Below, piece after piece: positions 47,010 to 57,800 of a stretch of DNA of 64,000 bases. Under the pieces are notes generated by a model. It worked only from the letters and a program-made list of their open reading frames with translations, did no database searches and was not told the DNA's origin. A program made the translations under genes and the position numbers. The number at the start of each line of letters is the position of its first letter. Position 1 is the stretch's first letter. This stretch comes from Psilocybe azurescens (taxonomy: Eukaryota; Basidiomycota; Agaricomycetes; Agaricales; Agrocybaceae), in contig JAJIRX010000684.1 of the NCBI GenBank assembly GCA_023853785.1, forward strand, positions 116,820 through 180,819, in the 5' to 3' direction.

Positions 47010-47460
47010 GTCAAGGCCTTTGTGTCCTCAGTACATTGCCTATGACCTCCTTGTTTCTGCAGGCTTTCCTCTACGTCCACCCACTTCTTCTTCAGTGGCC
47101 ATAGATGGAAAACTTGTACCCAATAAGAATGACCCAAGTTGGTAGTCGGCTCTGCGTGGTGTCCTGGTTCATGCAAACAGTGTATTGATTGTGATTGCGA
47201 AAATTCTTTGCATTGATCAGTGTGTCAAGCACGGTGAGTGGTGGTGTCAGGATGGCCTGGATCTCTGCAATGTCAGTAATAGATGGCGTGAGGTTGGAAA
47301 GGAACTTTTCGGATGGGTTGATGGAACTACCAAACATTTGAGTGGCTGCAGAGAGCTGAAATTGCAAAAGTTTAAAACAGACAAGTCTTGGTCTGGTAAG
47401 ATTACCTTCTGGATTTTTGGGAGGGATTTTCGGCAGCTGAGTACTATCTTCTGCCATTGT
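47010..47460 (-). mobile_element. Continuation of the Ulp1/DDE element (5' side of the chromovirus insertion)
   Basis: The minus-strand frame KKKWVDVEESLQKQGGHRQ ends at the insertion and resumes in phase at 36687 with the VYDKLECISWAS block, after allowing for one copy of the GTCAA duplication. Upstream frames (47457-47092) include MFGSSINPSEKFLSNL and are Pro/Thr-rich, unassigned. This demonstrates that the chromovirus landed in the coding part of the older element. Confidence 0.75.
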
Positions 47461-47779
47461 GCTTGGACTGCTGAATATGTGTTGAGCACTGTAGACTATG
47501 AGACAGTTTATATACCTGATTATAAGTATACTAGATAGTACTACATAGTTCTAATGCTAGAATGTTCATACGTACATGAATAAGAAATATTACTAAGGCT
47601 ATTAATATCTGAAGCAGAATAGGTAAGCACTGGCTCAAGTTGACACAGGCACATGATTGGCTTGGCCATTGCCTGCCCACCAGATCAACTCAACAGAATA
47701 ATAGTAAGCAGTGTTGATGATTTCACGCATGGATTTCTGGGGTACCTGCTGAAAAAAATGGATGTCACGCTGAATTTAG
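47461..47779. other. Unassigned AT-rich sequence
   Basis: About 320 bases between the Ulp1/DDE element and a LINE tail, without a recognisable feature. Confidence 0.4.
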
Positions 47780-48481
47780 CAGGCTGTCGAAATCAAAATT
47801 TTGGCAGAGCTGTCACACATCACAGGCCCTGCTGAATTGAATGAAATGGTACAGTAAACATGGCAAAACAGCTACTGAAGTACATTGCCCAAACAAAGTG
47901 CTTCAAATCCTACAACAACGGACTACAAGAAAGAAACCCTCCGGACATGACAGCCAGGATGACAACTAGAACCATGACAATCACCAACTCACAACTGACA
48001 CCAACAATATGCTGATGGCAACATCAAGATATGCCTACAACAAACTCGCCTGCCCACCCAAGACCTACCACTTGACCTCATCACTAACCTTCACCCAATT
48101 GCAAAGATGCAGCCACTGCTCAACTCAATGAAACCCACCCAAAACACAGAACATCCACAGATGAGAACCAAGCACTGATACAGTTACAAGTGCCATCCAA
48201 GTAATTGGACAGGTGCACTGGAGCAGAAAGATAAGGAAGTGAAAATACCACATAGGATAGAACTCACAAACTCGCCAGCTTAAGAGGTGGGCCCCAAACA
48301 GCAGAGGAACTGCTGGGCCTAGCAGAGGGACGTGAGGGCCCTCTGAGGCGCTGAGAGCAACCAAAAACAAAGCAGCAAGGGGTCCAGGTAGCCTGGACCA
48401 AAATCTTGTATAAGTAGTTATAAAGCCAAGGCAGGGGACTGCCCCTTAGAGGCTATAAAATAACAAAAAAAAAAAAAAAAA
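47780..48481 (+). mobile_element. 5'-truncated LINE tail ending in poly(A)
   Basis: The segment AATTTTGGCAGAGCTGTCAC ACATCACAGG near 47,800 resembles the end of ORF2 of the LINE at 33,165-33,195. It continues into a 3' UTR-like region with LRGGPQTAEELLGLA-type text and ends in a 17-A tail (48465-48481). Typical of target-primed integration with 5' truncation. Confidence 0.65.
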
Positions 48482-48612
48482 TTTAGTGTGAACCTTCAGA
48501 TCATTGATTCCTCATAAGTTTATCCTCTGCTCTCTTTTCATTTTCTGCTATTACTCTTTTGCTTGTTTTTGTTGATGGCCTTGTCACACTGATTTCAGTA
48601 TTGCTCTAACAA
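48482..48612 (+). repeat. Copia-type LTR fragment, 3' end
   Basis: Starts within the LTR (GTGTGAACCTTCAGATCATTG) directly after the LINE poly(A) and runs to the family end CAGTATTGCTCTAACA. The 5' part of this LTR is missing here. Confidence 0.75.
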
Positions 48613-48626
48613 CTTTTCAAGTTGAC

Positions 48627-48940
48627 TTTTATAGCTTCAGACTTAAGTTCATGTATATAAATAAAATAAATAATCAAGTAGTCAAAACTAGCTAAAGAAC
48701 AGTGTTGTATTTACAGGCTATTTAAGAATTTTGAGACTAAGTCATAGATAGACTGACTAGTATAATGTAAATTATAAACAAATGAAAAGTGAGCCAATCA
48801 ATAGAAAAAGAGTTATAATTGTATCAATGAGTCAGAATCCAATACTGATCAACTGTGAGTCAAAAAAGTCACATGATATTGTCCATTATGTGATAAGAAA
48901 TGTATTGACAATTATATATAGAAAAAAGAAGAAGAAAAAT
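48627..48940 (-). repeat. Diverged inverted LTR of the second gypsy family
   Basis: Weaker copy of the 22018-22438 LTR in the same orientation: TAATCAAGTAGTCAAAACTAG, GCTATTTAAGAATTTTGAG, GAGTCAGAATCC, and TCACATGATATTGTCCATTA with TGTGATAAGAA. Inverted relative to the LTR at 49366-49739 only about 430 bp away. Confidence 0.65.
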
Positions 48941-49365
48941 TATAATATCCACTGGTAGCCATTCTTACAAGCTTTTATCATCCAATATCCAATATGCTTT
49001 ACATCTTATCACTTTTTACAAGGCTGAAAATATTGTTGAAATTGCTAAAACCTTGCAAGATTTCATCAATCACCTTTTATCAAAGACTATTTGCAAAACA
49101 CTTCAAAATATTAGATTAAAAGCTGTAATTATGAAAAAAAACTTTTTCTTTTCAAATAATATAGAAAAGAGTATATAGTGTTGAAGGATGGCTTGTCCAT
49201 CACTTAGTCATAGCTTAGTCATATGTATCATTCCCTTTTCTGACATTTCCTATCCTCCTTTAGCTTCACTCATTTCATTCACATCATGTCTTTATCACTC
49301 TCCTCTTCTCATCACCACTCTTCTCCCATTCAGACTCACTAATCCTTATTTCATTTCAATGTATT
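48941..49365. other. AT-rich spacer, nothing recognised
   Basis: 425 bases of AT-rich DNA between two LTR copies; no open frame with recognisable features. Confidence 0.4.
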
Positions 49366-49739
49366 TGTTATGGACACTTTATTTTCTCGCTCTTTTCCTT
49401 TTCCTTTTCTTTTCTTTTCATTTTTGTATATAAAAACTTTCTTATCACATGATGGACAACATCATGTGACCATATATCTGACTCATTCTACTCTGACTCA
49501 CTTCTCATTCTGACTCACATCGTCAACCCCACTGCAACTCATCCTATGCTCTGACTCATATTGTACTATAATTGTAGATACTCAAAACACTTAAATAGCC
49601 AGTAGACACTGCTATTATTCCTTAGCTAGTTCTTGAGAATCTAATCTCCTCTTACTTGATATTGCTTAAACTCACTGTTCTTGACTACTTGACTGTTGGC
49701 TTTATCCACACACATGAATATAAGCCTGAAGTCATAACA
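49366..49739 (+). repeat. 5' LTR of a second, truncated gypsy element
   Basis: 374 bases from TGTTATGGACAC to GAAGTCATAACA. It contains a pyrimidine tract (CTTTTCCTTTTCC...), the palindromic ACATGATGGACAACATCATG, repeated CTGACTCA motifs, a TATA-like TTAAATA at 49591 and AGCTAGTTCTT at 49624-49634, again 33 bases downstream. It is followed directly by AAAAACTAGCT (49740-49750), complementary to that motif with one mismatch. Confidence 0.88.
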
Positions 49740-51840
49740 AAAAACTAGCTCATCTATGAATCTCGCCCGCTCCCAGTAGACAAGACCTCCAAAAACCGGA
49801 AACAAAACACAGCACCACTGAAAAGTGGAATTCCCACTACCAACAGCTCTGAAGAAGGAACCCCAACACAGAATTGGCAAACCCCAAACCTGTCCAGACA
49901 AAGCTCTGAAGATATCAATCTTAACAGCAAAGACCTATCAAACTTGCTATTTGATTTATTATCCCTGGTGATAGATCAAGAAGAATGACAAGACACTGAC
50001 ATGGTCAAAACAAACGGAAAGAAAGAAATCTTGATCAACAAACTCACTATATTCAATGGAGACCAAACAAAGTCCAAGTCTTTTATACAAGACTGCTACC
50101 TTTACATGGACATAAACAAAGACATCTACAATACCAACAAGAAGAAAATTGCCTTCATCCTATCATTCTGCAGTGAAGCAGAAGCAAAATTATGCAATGA
50201 ACAATACATGACATCTAGGACAAGAGGAACTTCAGGCAACCATACCATTGATTGGGAAACCCTCACAACATTCCTCAACAAATTCCACAAAGCATTCACA
50301 CCTGTAGATGAAACCAGATCAGCCATGAACAACATACAATGACTCAGACAAGAACCTGACAAAAGGTAGAAGTTGTCATCAACAAGTTCAAACTCTTGGT
50401 GGGACAAGCCAATCTAGGAACAGAAACAGAAACAGATCATGCCTATCTCATAGGTCTATTCCAAAATGCATCAGACCCCAACTCGCCAACAAAATCATGT
50501 ATTCTGACGATCTTGCAAGGACAATTCAAGGATGGTACAAGAAAGCAACACAATTTGATACCAACTACAGGCTAGCCAAAGTCTTCAAAGGAGAAGCAAG
50601 CAAACACAGGAGGACACCACGATAGAATAATCCCCCAAGATATAACCAAAACTACAACCCAAACAGAATGGATGTAGGTGCCATGACAGTTGAAGAACAA
50701 GCCAAATTAATTAGGAAAGGCACCTGTTTCAGGTGCAAGCAATGAGGACACCTATCCAGGAATGCCCACAGAAAGAACAAATGAATCAGAACAAAATCCA
50801 ACAAAGCAAGAAATGGACCCCAAAGGAACTCCATACCCACATTAAGAACCTGAACAAAGACAAAAAGATGAACTCGCAGACCTCATAGTCAAGATGGGAT
50901 TGAGGAGAAAGAAAAAGAATTTTTGAAGCGGAGAAACAGGACAACATCTGTCTCTCCTTATCTGAAGATACAATCTGTATTTACAGCAACAATCAAGAAT
51001 AAAACCATGCTTTTACCAGTTTCATTCCCTGCAAAAAAAAAAACAGAATAGCTCACAAATTGTTGAAACCTCTGCGCTCTTAGACTCAGAAGCAGGAGGG
51101 AAATTTATTGACCAGAACTATGCACAAAAACTCGGACTCAGAACCCAACCCTTGGAGAAACTGATCTGAGTCTATAATGTGGACGAAACCCTGAACAAAA
51201 AGGAACCATCTCATCATTTGTGGACCTGGACCTAAAAGTCGGAAACCAAAATCATTGAGAACAATTAATAGTCTCTGGACTAGGGAAACAAAAATCATTC
51301 TAGGATTCCCTTGGCTACAGGAAAAGAATCCAGGGATTGATTGGCAGAACGGACAAATAACTTGGAAACCACAACAAGGAACCACAATAAATCAGACTAC
51401 CATTGAGGAAGAAATAGACAATCAAATATCAACAATCAGGACTACCCACCCATTAGAGGAATTTGAATCTCTAATCATCCAATATATTGGAGATGCAAAC
51501 AAAGACAAAATAAAAGAAACTTGGTTAAACACCAAAATCACTACCTCACAAACGTTAGCCCAGCGATATGAACCAGAAAACCAACAAAACATCTCCAAGA
51601 CATGATACCCACAGAATATCACTCATATATAGACCTTTTGACAAACAAGCAGCAGATTGATTTCTGGAACCAAGACCATGGGACTACAAAATCAAACTAA
51701 AGGAAGGATTCATACCCAAGAAATTCAAAGCATACAATATCACTCTGGCAGAACAAACGGAACTGGACAACTGGACAAAGGAACAACTAGACAAAGGATA
51801 CATATATACATGTTTTGCAAACTATAAGCCTTTCTACAAC
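49740..51840 (+). pseudogene. Second chromovirus: gag, protease and start of RT, truncated
   Basis: Gag frame 50001-50342: MVKTNGKKEILINKLTIFNG, KKIAFILSFCSEAEAKLC, TFLNKFHKAFTPVDETRS, ending at TGA 50340. The nucleocapsid knuckle reads CFRCKQ-stop-GHLSR with a TGA at 50743-50745. The protease motif DSG is changed to DSE (about 51,080). IILGFPWLQEKNPGIDWQNG corresponds to the ILGLPWLQ block of the first element. The RT start is recognisable (YNITLAEQTELDNW, DKGYI) and then stops near 51,820-51,840, with no downstream pol or 3' LTR. Confidence 0.85.
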
Positions 51841-52364
51841 CAATTGGTGTGTTAATAAATAATCTATGTGGTCATTACTGTATTTGGCTAATGCTTGGCA
51901 CTCTTCAGCTGTTATTCTCTCAGGCATACAGACCATGATGTCAACAGTAAAATGTCTTTAATATTTGCCTAGGAACCCAGCTGATGATAGGTTCATCTGG
52001 TTGTGCTGTGTTATTCAATTTGTTCATCAGCTCAGCACATGTTGAACCCTTATTATGAGTCAACCCTGTATCAGCCCATGCATTATTCTATTTATTCTAT
52101 TGGCCATGAATACTCTTCATATTTGTATACTCTGATCTGCTCAGCTAGAAATGTGTGTGCATTGTGGAATTACATGTATCACATGTAGTTAGCATGTGCT
52201 AATTTTAGAACATGCAACCAACTGCACTATGTCTTGACTTCAGCTAATGCCTTTCTCTTCCTCTGTCATTCTTCAGTCAATGCATAGTTACATTTTTTTA
52301 CAGGTAGTTTGTTATTGTTTACAATAGCTAGCCCAACTGCCTAGTATTTAGATATAATTATGCC
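51841..52364. other. Unassigned transposon-like sequence
   Basis: The minus strand has fragments such as LNNTAQPDEPIISWVPRQIL and SQIQ/HRLFINT that read like old transposase debris, with many stops. It directly abuts the truncated second gypsy element, so it may mark the insertion or deletion that removed the rest of that element. Confidence 0.35.
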
Positions 52365-52833
52365 CAACACTAAAATCAGTGTGACAAGGCCACCAACAAA
52401 GACAAGAAAGAGAGTAAGAGCAGAGAATAATAAGAGAGCAGAGAATAATAAGAGAGCAGAGAATAGACTTATGAGGAATCAATGATCTGAAGGTTTACAC
52501 CAATGATAGTGGAAATCCTAAGAGATTGAAGCTGGGAGTCTACTTACAAAATATGCAGTACTTATACTACTCTAGAGGTGACTGACTAAGCAAGGTTCCA
52601 TGATGAGTAATAAGAAAGACCATGATGAATAAAAAAAAAAAAGGTAATAATGAGTAATAATGAGTAATAAACAAGATCATGATGAGTAATAAAAAGAGTG
52701 ATGGTGGAAACTTCTGGAATGATCAAAATATTTAAAAAAAATAAAAGATATGATGAATGATGAATGATAAGATAAAAGATATAAAAAATAATCAAGTGAT
52801 GAAAATAGAAGTAAATAGAGGAAACCCTGACAA
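52365..52833 (-). repeat. Copia-type LTR, nearly complete, inverted
   Basis: About 470 bases, from CAACACTAAAATCAGTGTGAC to GGAAACCCTGACA. It carries the inverted TATA region (GCAGTACTTATACTACTCTAG) and purine-rich direct repeats (GAGAATAATAAGAGAGCA, two and a half copies). It serves as the reference for the other fragments of this family at 19052, 20870, 25600 and 48482. Confidence 0.75.
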
Positions 52834-53489
52834 GTAGGAATATAGACATATAATTAATTAGTATATAAAATCAACACAGATTAGTAGATTAAAATACAAA
52901 ATATCTACCACCTTGGCTATCAGCTACACCATAAAAATATAATTTTGGAGCCAACAGAATGAGTTTGATGACCATATGTATAGCATCTGTAAAGCCATCA
53001 ATATGATGATGGTGTGCATCTCTAATAATCACTATTGCTTAAAATTTGTTGGTGCAGAATGCAGAGCCATTATTGTTGGTACTTGTTATCCAAGATGTAG
53101 TGATGCAAAATATAGTAGATGTCCTTTAGACTTCTTTTGAACCCATCACACAAACTATATTCTATGTCATGTGTCAACAGCATTATCAGGGATTGTTCAA
53201 CCCCACTGCTAGTTTTATTAAATAATGAATTACAAATCATATTTGAAAAAATTCCAGATCAGAGCCCATTCCAGACATGACACCAGAGCCAATAGTTACA
53301 ATACATTGATTATCTGTCAAGTAGATAGGACTAAACATCAAGGATGAATGGTCTGCTTAGTGATGTGCTGGCCTGGCTTGGCCTGACTTTAAGTGGCTCT
53401 GGCTTCAAAAACTCTGGCCTGAGCCACAGCTTTATTAGTGAAATAGTGAAATTGTTCCACACCCTTGTAGAATGCCCAAGGAAAGTTGT
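52834..53489. other. AT-rich spacer, nothing recognised
   Basis: About 650 bases without a recognisable coding segment or repeat. Confidence 0.4.
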
Positions 53490-54350
53490 ATATGATTAAT
53501 CAAAATCAAAATATATAACTAATTTGTCTGTGCCATCCTCTGCACTATCATCCTCATCCTCATCCTCAACCAACTGATCCCATAAAAATGTTTCATGGTC
53601 ATTAACCATGTCAAAATGAGTCTTCCCAGCCTCAAAATAGTCCTCCAAATTGTCAAACTCCTTCTCAACATCTGAAGTGAAGACCACATGGCAGAAGACG
53701 AGGCCATGATGTAGGAGACACTTGAGGACCTCAAGCACCTCAACAATATCCCCCTTCAATCAATTTTGGTGTTTACTGATTGTGATTCCAGCCACTGAGA
53801 ATGCACATTCACTCAAGACTGATGATGCCATGATTGCAAGATAATCACAAGCAAGAGAGGCCCATGTTGGGTAACGATAGGCATTAAGCTGTAAAAGTAA
53901 TGAGTTCAACACAGAAAATAAATTGAAAGGTAAAAACATGTACCCCCACCAGCAGACAATGCCCATGCCCTCAGGAACAGTCTCGTGCATTTACAAGTAA
54001 AGATTCCACTCTCCTAACCATGGCTTTGAAAGGTCAGATGATACCTCTACTTCTTCCTCCAATTCAACCATGTCATCTGAATTCTGGTGTTTCATTGCAT
54101 TGGGTGCTTTCTTCACCTTAGTGCTCAAACTTGAGCCTGACCCTGCATGAAGCTGTTTGTATTGCTCAATAAACTGAGTAAGTGAATGGATGTTCTATTC
54201 CATATCAAATAAATATGTACCTTTTCCTGAACAGTGGCCTTTGCATCCTCAAATAGGTCCTTGCCCCAGTGTTTACAGAAGTGCTTGAATTTCTGCTTCA
54301 GATGGAGTGCTACATAACCATCTGCTACATGAAGGCCACAGTCTACCATG
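53490..54350 (-). pseudogene. hAT transposase remnant with C-terminal dimerisation domain
   Basis: Minus strand: an upstream piece DGYVALHLKQKFKHFCKHWG (54349-54125), then, in the frame 53990-53760, RYPTWASLACDYLAIMASSV followed by SECAFSVAGITISKHQN, and after a TGA at 53760-53762 LKGDIVEVLEVLKCLLHHGL. This is the hAT C-terminal dimerisation region (YP..A.ACDYLAI...SECAFS.AG). The TGA lies where related proteins have Arg. The catalytic RNase H-like core is not intact. Confidence 0.85.
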
Positions 54351-54817
54351 TTTCAAGCAGCTGAGAACATGCAATTGAACATCATGAGCCCTTAAATGGT
54401 TACAATATGTCAATTACCTAACAAGTGGATGGAACTAAACATCAAGGATGGATGATCTACTACATGAAAGTCCTAATCTAACATGTCAATAGCACCTGGG
54501 CGGACATTAGAAATTCTTAGTTGTGGTGATAGTTGTTTGGCGAACTACCAAATTTTGCACAAATGGCAGTGTAGATATTGTGGGAACACTGGATGTCTAT
54601 TACCTCAGAAAAACAGAAGAATGAATTCATGCAATAAAAGTAATATAATCGACATATAGCTAAATTTATGCATGCAGGTCTTGTTGCCGCTAATTAGAAT
54701 AGTGTTTGCTTCTTCGTGAGGATATAAGTTTGCTAGGACGTTTGCTTCGGATAATACTCGTCCTTGAAATCAAATTTGCTCAAAGGCGTCCATTCCAACT
54801 AAATTAGCACACTTTAG
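54351..54817. other. Boundary sequence between the island and the chromodomain gene
   Basis: About 470 bases. AT-rich up to about 54,650, then composition shifts back to that of host genes. Probably the 3' UTR of the chromodomain gene at its right end. Confidence 0.45.
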
Positions 54818-57800
54818 TTAGACAACCAACCGCGCATCGAAGAAAGGACGTACCCCTTGAACATATGAACTTTGGCGCGAAGGGTGCATGTCGCTATCAA
54901 CGACAACGTACCGGCGATACCTAGACAGGAACATAGGGTTTCGCTGCATAAGGGCCATGTCCGCGATGGTAATTTGGTCCATCACCGTCCTGAAAAGTGA
55001 TCCTTCCGATTTTGAGAGTTTTGTGTTCTCTAGCATTGCTCTGATACCGGTGGATAATGCACCAAATTTTCGAGGAGGGGTGAGCAAAAGATATTTCTTT
55101 ATCCACTCAAGAATATTGTCCAGGTATATTGTCGTTTCCTCTCCCGTCACATTGTCTTTGGTCGCTACCCTCGTCACTGTAGGCTTTTCTGGGGGCTTCC
55201 AGAAGAGAAACCTGGCCCGCTGCTATTGCCTCCAAGATGATATCCATCATGAGAGGTTTCCTAGACATAGAATGAGGCCAAAAGTTTAATGATACTCCAA
55301 AGTACGTACTTATCGAGTACAGACATTGGGTCAATTTGGCCGCATTCTAGCATCGCAAGTAGTCCCAGAGCAGATGGTAAGATATAAGACGCCCAAAGTG
55401 GGTGATTGTCTATTCTCCTAATTAGCTGGAGGACACTAAGCGGATTACTCCTCATTACAAGAGGAGTAAATGTCACAATGCCCCTAAAGAATAGAATCAA
55501 CATGGAAAAAATACATGTACATGGGTGAGCGGGACGCACCACAAGGATAAATCTCCTGCACAGGCGACACATGGGGGAAAGGTCGCTATCCGTGCCATAC
55601 ATGTAAAACTGGACGTAGTTTTTCTCTGCGCGTCTCTCGGCAAATCGAGGAAGTTTATGGAGAGTACCGAGTGCGCTGACGTGTACAAAGACCAGCCTGG
55701 CTTCTGCATTATAGGCAACATGCGGAGCGCGTTTTTCCAAAATCCTAGCCAGAAGGTGGGTCTCCACGTCAGGTGATTTTCGGCGCGGCCTTTCCCACCA
55801 GATGCAGAAGCTTCGTCCGGACGAGCTATTCTTGATATACGAGAATAATTGATCAGAAAAACCTAAAATTCGAAGTGCATGTTGATACTCCAAATCTGGT
55901 TCTCGAGGTAACTTCGGCAGATCTTTGAGGTTTAATTTTCCGCGGACAGAAATCGAATTGCGAGAAATCTTGGTTCCCTGTTTCCAGTTGGGCGGGAGAC
56001 AATATATAAGGTATTACCGCAGCCATTAGTGAAGCAGGCTGGTTATAAGCAGGTAGATCCACGCCGATTACTGAAAGACGGTGGGCATAAGGAAAGAACA
56101 AAACATGACCGATGCAGTTGTCGTCAAGAAATATATGCATCAAAAACACCTAAAAGGGTTTTCAGTAAACATTGAGAAGCGAATCAAGATATCTTCCTAC
56201 CTTCTTGGCCTTTTCTACGTAACGAGCAAGGACACCGAATCTGTGGGTATCTTTGTCTTCATTTGGAGCAAGAAAAGCTATTGGACGAGGAGCTCGGAAA
56301 ACGTCTAAGTTGGCACGAAAATCCGCATTGTCATAGAAGCATGAGACTTGAATCTTCTCTATATTCTGAAAAATGACAGAAAACCCAAGCCCTTTGTCTT
56401 GTTCAAGTTGCTGTTGCTGTATCTTGACGTTGCACATAGATTGTTCAGTCGAATTGAGGTATAGCGGTCCCGTCCATGTCCACGGTTTCTTTTGTCTATT
56501 ATGTTGCTATGTACTGAGGTCGAGACCTCAAAAGTGCCATAATACGCAACATACCTCCCGGGCAATGGCAAAGCAGATTTCGGTAATATCGGTTTAGGCG
56601 GTATATGTTCCTGTGGGGTTTCTGGCGCCGGTCTATATGTGAAATAAGAACACGGCCAATCGTTTGACAGCCATTCGACTCACCGCAGTGGTCCAGCCAT
56701 ACTTTTCAGTTACACCGCAGGTAAGGACAATCCACCACATGAGCATATTCATTCGACGTACCTTGTAGGCATAAGGTCTCGAAGAAAATTATCAACATCT
56801 GACATAGGCTGGGTCGGAGTAGAAATCAATGAAGGGGAGCTGAATGTACATTTTCTAATTTCAGAATTAAGTTATGTGCAAAATATAGAAAGACACATAC
56901 ATAGCATCAATATATCTTGAAGTTGAAGGTCGGCTAAGTTGGGTAAAGTGCTGTTCGGCGACAGTCACATTAGAGGCAGCATTTGGCTTTGCTATGCTCG
57001 AAAAAGAATTTGAAAGCATCTGCGGAGAATGGGCTGATGGAGAGTTGAGAGAAGCCAGTGTCGGGTCGTTCACCATAGGGGAGCGTAGTCCAGGGGTTGT
57101 TGTGGGTTCTATTCGGCTGGCGTCTATTTGTGCAGGTGCATGAGTTGGTATAGAATGCTTTTTGAAGCTGAGGTTCATTAATGCGGGCGTCCGATTAGGG
57201 AAGAGGTTTTGGTGCTTGTTTAATGGCTGCTAGATTTTTGGTAGTGTAGGAGCCAGAGCACCTTGTGCAATTCGCTGTTTTGTCGTTATGCCACTACTTG
57301 TAGCGAGTTCTGACGTCGACATAGAGGCAATTTTCGCTTGTGGGTGTGTTACTCGACGGGTAGTTTTAGGTTTGGCACTGACAGCGGAAACAGAAGTCGT
57401 TCTGATTTTCGGAGGGATCCTAGATGATAGTGTGATTTCAGGAGAAGAAGGGTCTGAAAACAGTGAAGTAAGAGATTGCTGAGGGGAATTCGGGAGAGAC
57501 TGCTGAGGAGACTGTTGGTGAGATTGCTGGGGAGAATGTACATCTTCCTATACTAATATCAGATACAATATGAACAGACACTAAAAGGGATCCATACAGT
57601 ATCACTAATGGCGGTAAAACTACCAGAGTGTCTTTTTGAATTTTTTGAGGCCTTGGACTTGAAGGCATCTAAAACGATTTCTAAGTTCAGGAAGGGAGTC
57701 AGGAGAAGTGACAACGGATCGTGAATACCTCTGGCGAAAGGATAACCTTTTTGGTATTTTAATTTTGAGACTGCCAGATGACTCTTTGAGAGGTCGATCG

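Larger units (their letters stand above)
18075..54817. mobile_element. AT-rich nested transposable-element island
   Basis: From the end of the AP-1 sigma gene to the end of the chromodomain gene the sequence changes abruptly to AT-rich, repeat-filled DNA without an intact host gene. It contains copia and gypsy LTR fragments, one complete but decayed chromovirus, a truncated second chromovirus, a LINE plus a 5'-truncated LINE tail, two Tc1/mariner copies, an Ulp1/DDE element and a hAT remnant; each is listed separately. The nesting and target duplications show repeated insertion into earlier elements, as in heterochromatic fungal islands. Confidence 0.9.

Noticed and set aside
26000..54400. 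TGA read as tryptophan or arginine (alternative genetic code or an organellar origin)
   Set aside because: Host genes in the same window use TGG for Trp and none needs TGA as sense; TGA occurs only inside decayed elements, next to frame shifts and lost catalytic residues, so deamination explains it.
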